Of a DNA stretch of 64,000 nt, positions 61,354 to 64,000 are shown piece by piece. Source of the stretch: Actinomyces johnsonii (GTDB lineage: Bacteria; Actinomycetota; Actinomycetes; Actinomycetales; Actinomycetaceae); contig NZ_VICB01000008.1 of NCBI RefSeq assembly GCF_006546835.1, positions 1-64,000 on the forward strand. The letters are read 5' to 3'. The notes beneath the pieces were generated by a model. It did no database searches. It was not told the origin of the DNA and was given only the letters and a program-made list of their open reading frames with translations. Made by a program: the position numbers and the translations under genes. How positions within the stretch are numbered: the first letter of the stretch is position 1; every line of letters starts with the position of its first letter.

Positions 61354-62583
61354 TCACCCGGTTGCGAGTGGCCCCCTGTTGCTCTGACTGCCGCGCAGGC
61401 GGGCTGTCACGACCAAGAGGCCGACGGCCCAGTAGACGTAGGCTCCGGAGGCCAGGACCGCGAGCAGATTCCACCGGGGCGAATCATAGCGCACAAGGTC
61501 GTCGGAGAAGTGCGTGGGGGCAATGAGCATAACGACGACACTGCCCACTGCCGCCAGACACTCGAGGTCCCAGCCCGACCTGCGCATACCAGATGCGAGC
61601 CCGGTGGCCGCCCGCCACACGAGGGTCATGATGAGCGGGAGGGCGAAGACCCAGTGGTGCACCCATGCCACAGGCGAAACGATGGGGGCGATGAGGCCGA
61701 CGAGTCCGAAGGCGAGCAGATCGTCGCCGCCACGCGTCAGGCGCGCGGCCTGCCCGGCAATGACGATGACAACGCCGACGGCCAGCACCAGCCAGGCGAC
61801 TGAGGACAGGGGCGCCGGCAGTACCCGGGATAGCAGTCCGCGCAATGACTGGTTCTCGGTGTCCCACCAGCTGGAGGCCACCCGGGTGGAGTCCCACACG
61901 GCCGAGCCCCAGAATGTCAGGGACTCTCTGGGAGCGGTGAGGAATCCGATGCCGGTGCAGGCAGCGGCGCTCGCCAGGGAGGCGAGCAGGGCCCGCCGGT
62001 CCCTCCGGAGCAGCGGCAGCAGCAGGAAGACGGCGGGGGTGAGCTTGATGGCAATGGCAATGCCGGTGAGTATCCCGCGCGGCCAGAGGGTCCGGCGGGG
62101 AAGCCAGTCTGCGGCCAGCAGGACGATGAGGAAGAGCCCGACCTGTCCCCAGGTCAGGTGCGAGACCACGGGCATAAGCAGACTCATGGCGTTGGCTCCA
62201 GCCAGAGCGGCCCAGGCCCCGCCACCGCAGCGTGAGACGACGATCCACGACAGGCCGAGGAGCGCCGTCAGGGAGGCCACGGTATGGCCGGCGGCGGCCA
62301 GGGCCGGAGTGCCGATGGCGGAGCCGGAGAGTAGGAGCGCCCCGAAGGGCGGGTAGGTGAAGTACATGAGAAAACCGGGAACCCCAGGGTCGAGAGCCTC
62401 GGCGTAGAGAGGCCGACCGGTAAGGAGATGCTGGGCGCCGGTTCGATAGACAAGGAAGTCGATGTGCAGCTCCGGTTGGAGGGCGGCGTCGAAGAGCGCA
62501 CCCACCACCGTCACCACCGACCATAGGACGATGAGCGCACGGGCAGCCCGGGCCGTGCTCCAGCGCAATCGTGCAGTGTCCAT
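61354..62583 (-). CDS. GT87-type (DUF2029) mannosyltransferase
   Basis: The membrane protein of 409 residues has about ten helices. The GT-C motif region reads ELHIDFLVYRTGAQHLLTGRPLY, with an Asp after the first helix that is needed for catalysis in the family. Relatives use polyprenyl-phosphate-mannose to extend lipomannan or arabinomannan outside the membrane. The start is taken at the ATG at 62583 behind AAGGA (11 bases). The open frame reaches 62772, but the extra 63 residues look unlike the family. It ends 220 bases before manA. Confidence 0.82.
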   Translation of the reverse strand: MDTARLRWSTARAARALIVLWSVVTVVGALFDAALQPELHIDFLVYRTGAQHLLTGRPLYAEALDPGVPGFLMYFTYPPFGALLLSGSAIGTPALAAAGHTVASLTALLGLSWIVVSRCGGGAWAALAGANAMSLLMPVVSHLTWGQVGLFLIVLLAADWLPRRTLWPRGILTGIAIAIKLTPAVFLLLPLLRRDRRALLASLASAAACTGIGFLTAPRESLTFWGSAVWDSTRVASSWWDTENQSLRGLLSRVLPAPLSSVAWLVLAVGVVIVIAGQAARLTRGGDDLLAFGLVGLIAPIVSPVAWVHHWVFALPLIMTLVWRAATGLASGMRRSGWDLECLAAVGSVVVMLIAPTHFSDDLVRYDSPRWNLLAVLASGAYVYWAVGLLVVTARLRGSQSNRGPLATG

Positions 62584-63019
62584 GTGAAGGGAGTTCCTTC
62601 CAACCGCAGAGAAGGCGTCGGCCAAACGACCGGAGCCCGAACGGGCACCGGGGAGGGCGCACAGAGGGCCACCGCACACACCGGACCAGAACTTGAGCGG
62701 ACCCCGGAGAAGGACTCGACGAATCCAGGTTCCAGGCAGGATGGCAGTGATTATTCCATCGATCATGGCCACTTATTGACCGCAACGCCGCATCGTTATT
62801 CATTCGCAGTCCTTTACTCGTCGGATAATCGTCGAAGTTACGGCTTCGGCACGTTCTCCTGGAGAGCAACGCGGCTGACCGCCCCAGACCACAGGATGTC
62901 CAATGAGGCGGAGTCGGGTCGGCCCCGCCGCTGGGGACGACGGCAGACGACGGCGCCGCGAGCCTCGTGGGGCTCGCGGCGCCGTCGGGATCAGTACTCG
63001 GGCTTATCTCGGACCTGTC
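62584..63019. other. 436-base region between the GT87-type gene and rmlC
   Basis: No gene is supported. The part at 62750-62850 is unusually AT-rich for this genome and probably holds the promoter of the mannosyltransferase, but no hexamer pair stands out. The right end contains the rmlC terminator hairpin. Confidence 0.6.
62948..62987 (-). terminator. Terminator hairpin of rmlC
   Basis: A 17-bp perfect stem, 62948-62964 with 62971-62987, surrounds the loop TCGTGG and starts 33 bases after the rmlC stop. There is no T-tract. Confidence 0.7.
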
Positions 63020-63601
63020 CTAGCTGCCCGCCGTAGGAGACGGGAAGGGGGTGACGTCGGCCAGGCGCGGGTGGGCCCGGTCCTTGTCGGACAGGATCGC
63101 CTCGGTCAACGGGATCGGCCAGGGGACGTTCGCCGTCTCATCGGCCAAGTTGAGGAAGGTGTACCGGGCCTCAGCGGACCAGTGGTCGTTGACCAGGTAG
63201 GTGTAGGCGGTGCCCGGCTCCAGTGTCTGGTAGGCGTTGCCCACGCCCCGGGGCACGAACACGGCCACCGACGGGTCGATCTCGCAGGTGTACACGGCCC
63301 CAAAGGACGGCCCCTCGCGCAGGTCCACCCAGGCGCCGAAGACGCGGCCGGTGGCCACCGAGACAAACTTGTCCCAGGGCTCGGCGTGGATACCACGGGT
63401 CACTCCCACCTCGTTGTTGAAGGAGATGTTGTTCTGGACCGGCCCGAAGTCGGGCAGCCCCAGGGCCAGCATCTTCTCGCGCTGCCAGTTCTCCTTGAAC
63501 CAGCCGCGGTTGTCCCCGTGAACGGTCAGGTCGATGCGCAAGAACCCCGGAATCGGCGTGGCCTCGACGGCGAGCGGCTTACCCAGCTCGATCTGCCCCA
63601 T
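63020..63601 (-). CDS. rfbC: dTDP-4-dehydrorhamnose 3,5-epimerase
   Basis: The 193-residue cupin enzyme makes the third step of dTDP-L-rhamnose synthesis. Family motifs are [44 protein letters not shown] with catalytic H72, and [21 protein letters not shown]. The ATG at 63601 follows AAGGAG; the frame upstream is not family-like. It is divergent from rfbA over a 202-base gap, and both would share regulation for rhamnose supply to wall glycans. Confidence 0.95.
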   Translation of the reverse strand: MGQIELGKPLAVEATPIPGFLRIDLTVHGDNRGWFKENWQREKMLALGLPDFGPVQNNISFNNEVGVTRGIHAEPWDKFVSVATGRVFGAWVDLREGPSFGAVYTCEIDPSVAVFVPRGVGNAYQTLEPGTAYTYLVNDHWSAEARYTFLNLADETANVPWPIPLTEAILSDKDRAHPRLADVTPFPSPTAGS

Positions 63602-63803
63602 GGATAGCTCCTTCTGCGTACGTAATCGTCGATCTCGGCGTCGCCTCACCGGCGACGCTCCGCCGGGAAGTCTATCGGCGCCGCCCTGCAGGCACCTCGG
63701 AGACGGAACCTCACGAGCCGAAAGTGCCGCGCACCACGCACGAGCACCCCCGAATCACCCGCTCCAGACGCCATTCGGGGCTCGCATAGGTCATGCTTGG
63801 AGC

Positions 63804-64000
63804 ATGCGAGGAATCATTCTGGCCGGAGGCTCCGGCACGCGACTCAATCCGATCACCCTGGGAACCTCCAAGCAGCTGGTGCCCGTCTACGACAAGCCGA
63901 TGATCTACTACCCGCTGAGCACCCTCATGCTCGCCGGGATCCGGGACGTTCTCATCATCACCACCCCCCACGACGCCCCCGCCTTCCACCGCCTCCTGGG
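63804..64000 (+). CDS. rfbA: Glucose-1-phosphate thymidylyltransferase (3' truncated by window)
   Basis: The first 65 residues start [20 protein letters not shown] with the nucleotide-binding loop [41 protein letters not shown] follows, the unmistakable N-terminus of RmlA. It makes dTDP-glucose from glucose-1-phosphate and dTTP, the first step of dTDP-rhamnose synthesis. The ATG follows TTGGAG. The gene runs off the right end of the window; rmlB and rmlD may lie beyond. Confidence 0.95.
   Translation, partial: MRGIILAGGSGTRLNPITLGTSKQLVPVYDKPMIYYPLSTLMLAGIRDVLIITTPHDAPAFHRLL

Noticed and set aside
62584-62772. N-terminal extension of the GT87-type gene by 63 residues
   Set aside because: There is no ribosome site at the upstream start, and the extra residues do not fit the family's first helix. 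The ATG at 62583 fits better.

Overview
The window is about 64 kb of very GC-rich DNA with dense genes, frequent GTG/TTG starts and many 4-base ATGA/GTGA overlaps. The gene set (WhiB regulator, MtrAB-LpqB, long HPF, DUF3499, DUF5719, DUF6912, Rv3235 family, TIGR03089) places it in the Actinomycetota. A sialidase next to a GH42 beta-galactosidase, a DUF4862 protein and the style of the membrane proteins suggest an Actinomyces-like, probably oral or mucosal species. The genus is an inference.

Left part (1-16 kb): the tail of a TPR protein and the sbcDC nuclease pair. Next come a lineage-specific membrane protein cluster, made of one large gene broken by an apparent one-base frameshift and two tandem paralogues, and a glycan locus. 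In the glycan locus a sialidase and a GH42 beta-galactosidase form a minus-strand operon divergent from a DUF4862 gene. Neither glycosidase carries a signal peptide, so they probably act on imported sialylated galactosides.

Core information genes (16-27.4 kb): rpoC, rpoB, rplL and rplJ all lie on the minus strand. Between rplL and rpoB sits an opposite-strand gene with an AbiEi-like N-terminus and a Vsr/DUF559-type nuclease C-terminus. It is bracketed by two almost identical 109-bp palindromic elements in direct orientation. This cassette is the most unusual structure in the window. rplJ is preceded by a candidate L10-type leader with an attenuator-like hairpin, and rpoB and rpoC are separated by a perfect 13-bp hairpin.

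Middle (27.4-43 kb): a DUF6912 gene, an orphan CpaB/CpaE-like pair, a small excisionase-type HTH gene, a LysM protein, an Rv3235-family gene, secA, comF-like, hpf, and the mtrA-mtrB-lpqB operon. This neighbourhood is widely conserved in actinobacteria.

Right part (43-64 kb): a coupled envelope cluster (GPDPase-type membrane protein, DUF4129, DUF4350, MoxR, DUF58) with SpoIIM-like and RDD membrane proteins. Then follow Trm112-like and DUF3499 genes and a zincin-family protein whose HExxH motif is lost. A WhiB regulator is translationally coupled to a giant GT2 membrane glycosyltransferase and a DUF5719 protein. The window ends with TIGR03089, manA, a GT87-type mannosyltransferase, rmlC and the start of rmlA. 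The right end is therefore largely about cell-wall and surface sugar (mannose, dTDP-rhamnose) assembly. No tRNA, rRNA, CRISPR array or insertion-sequence transposase was seen.
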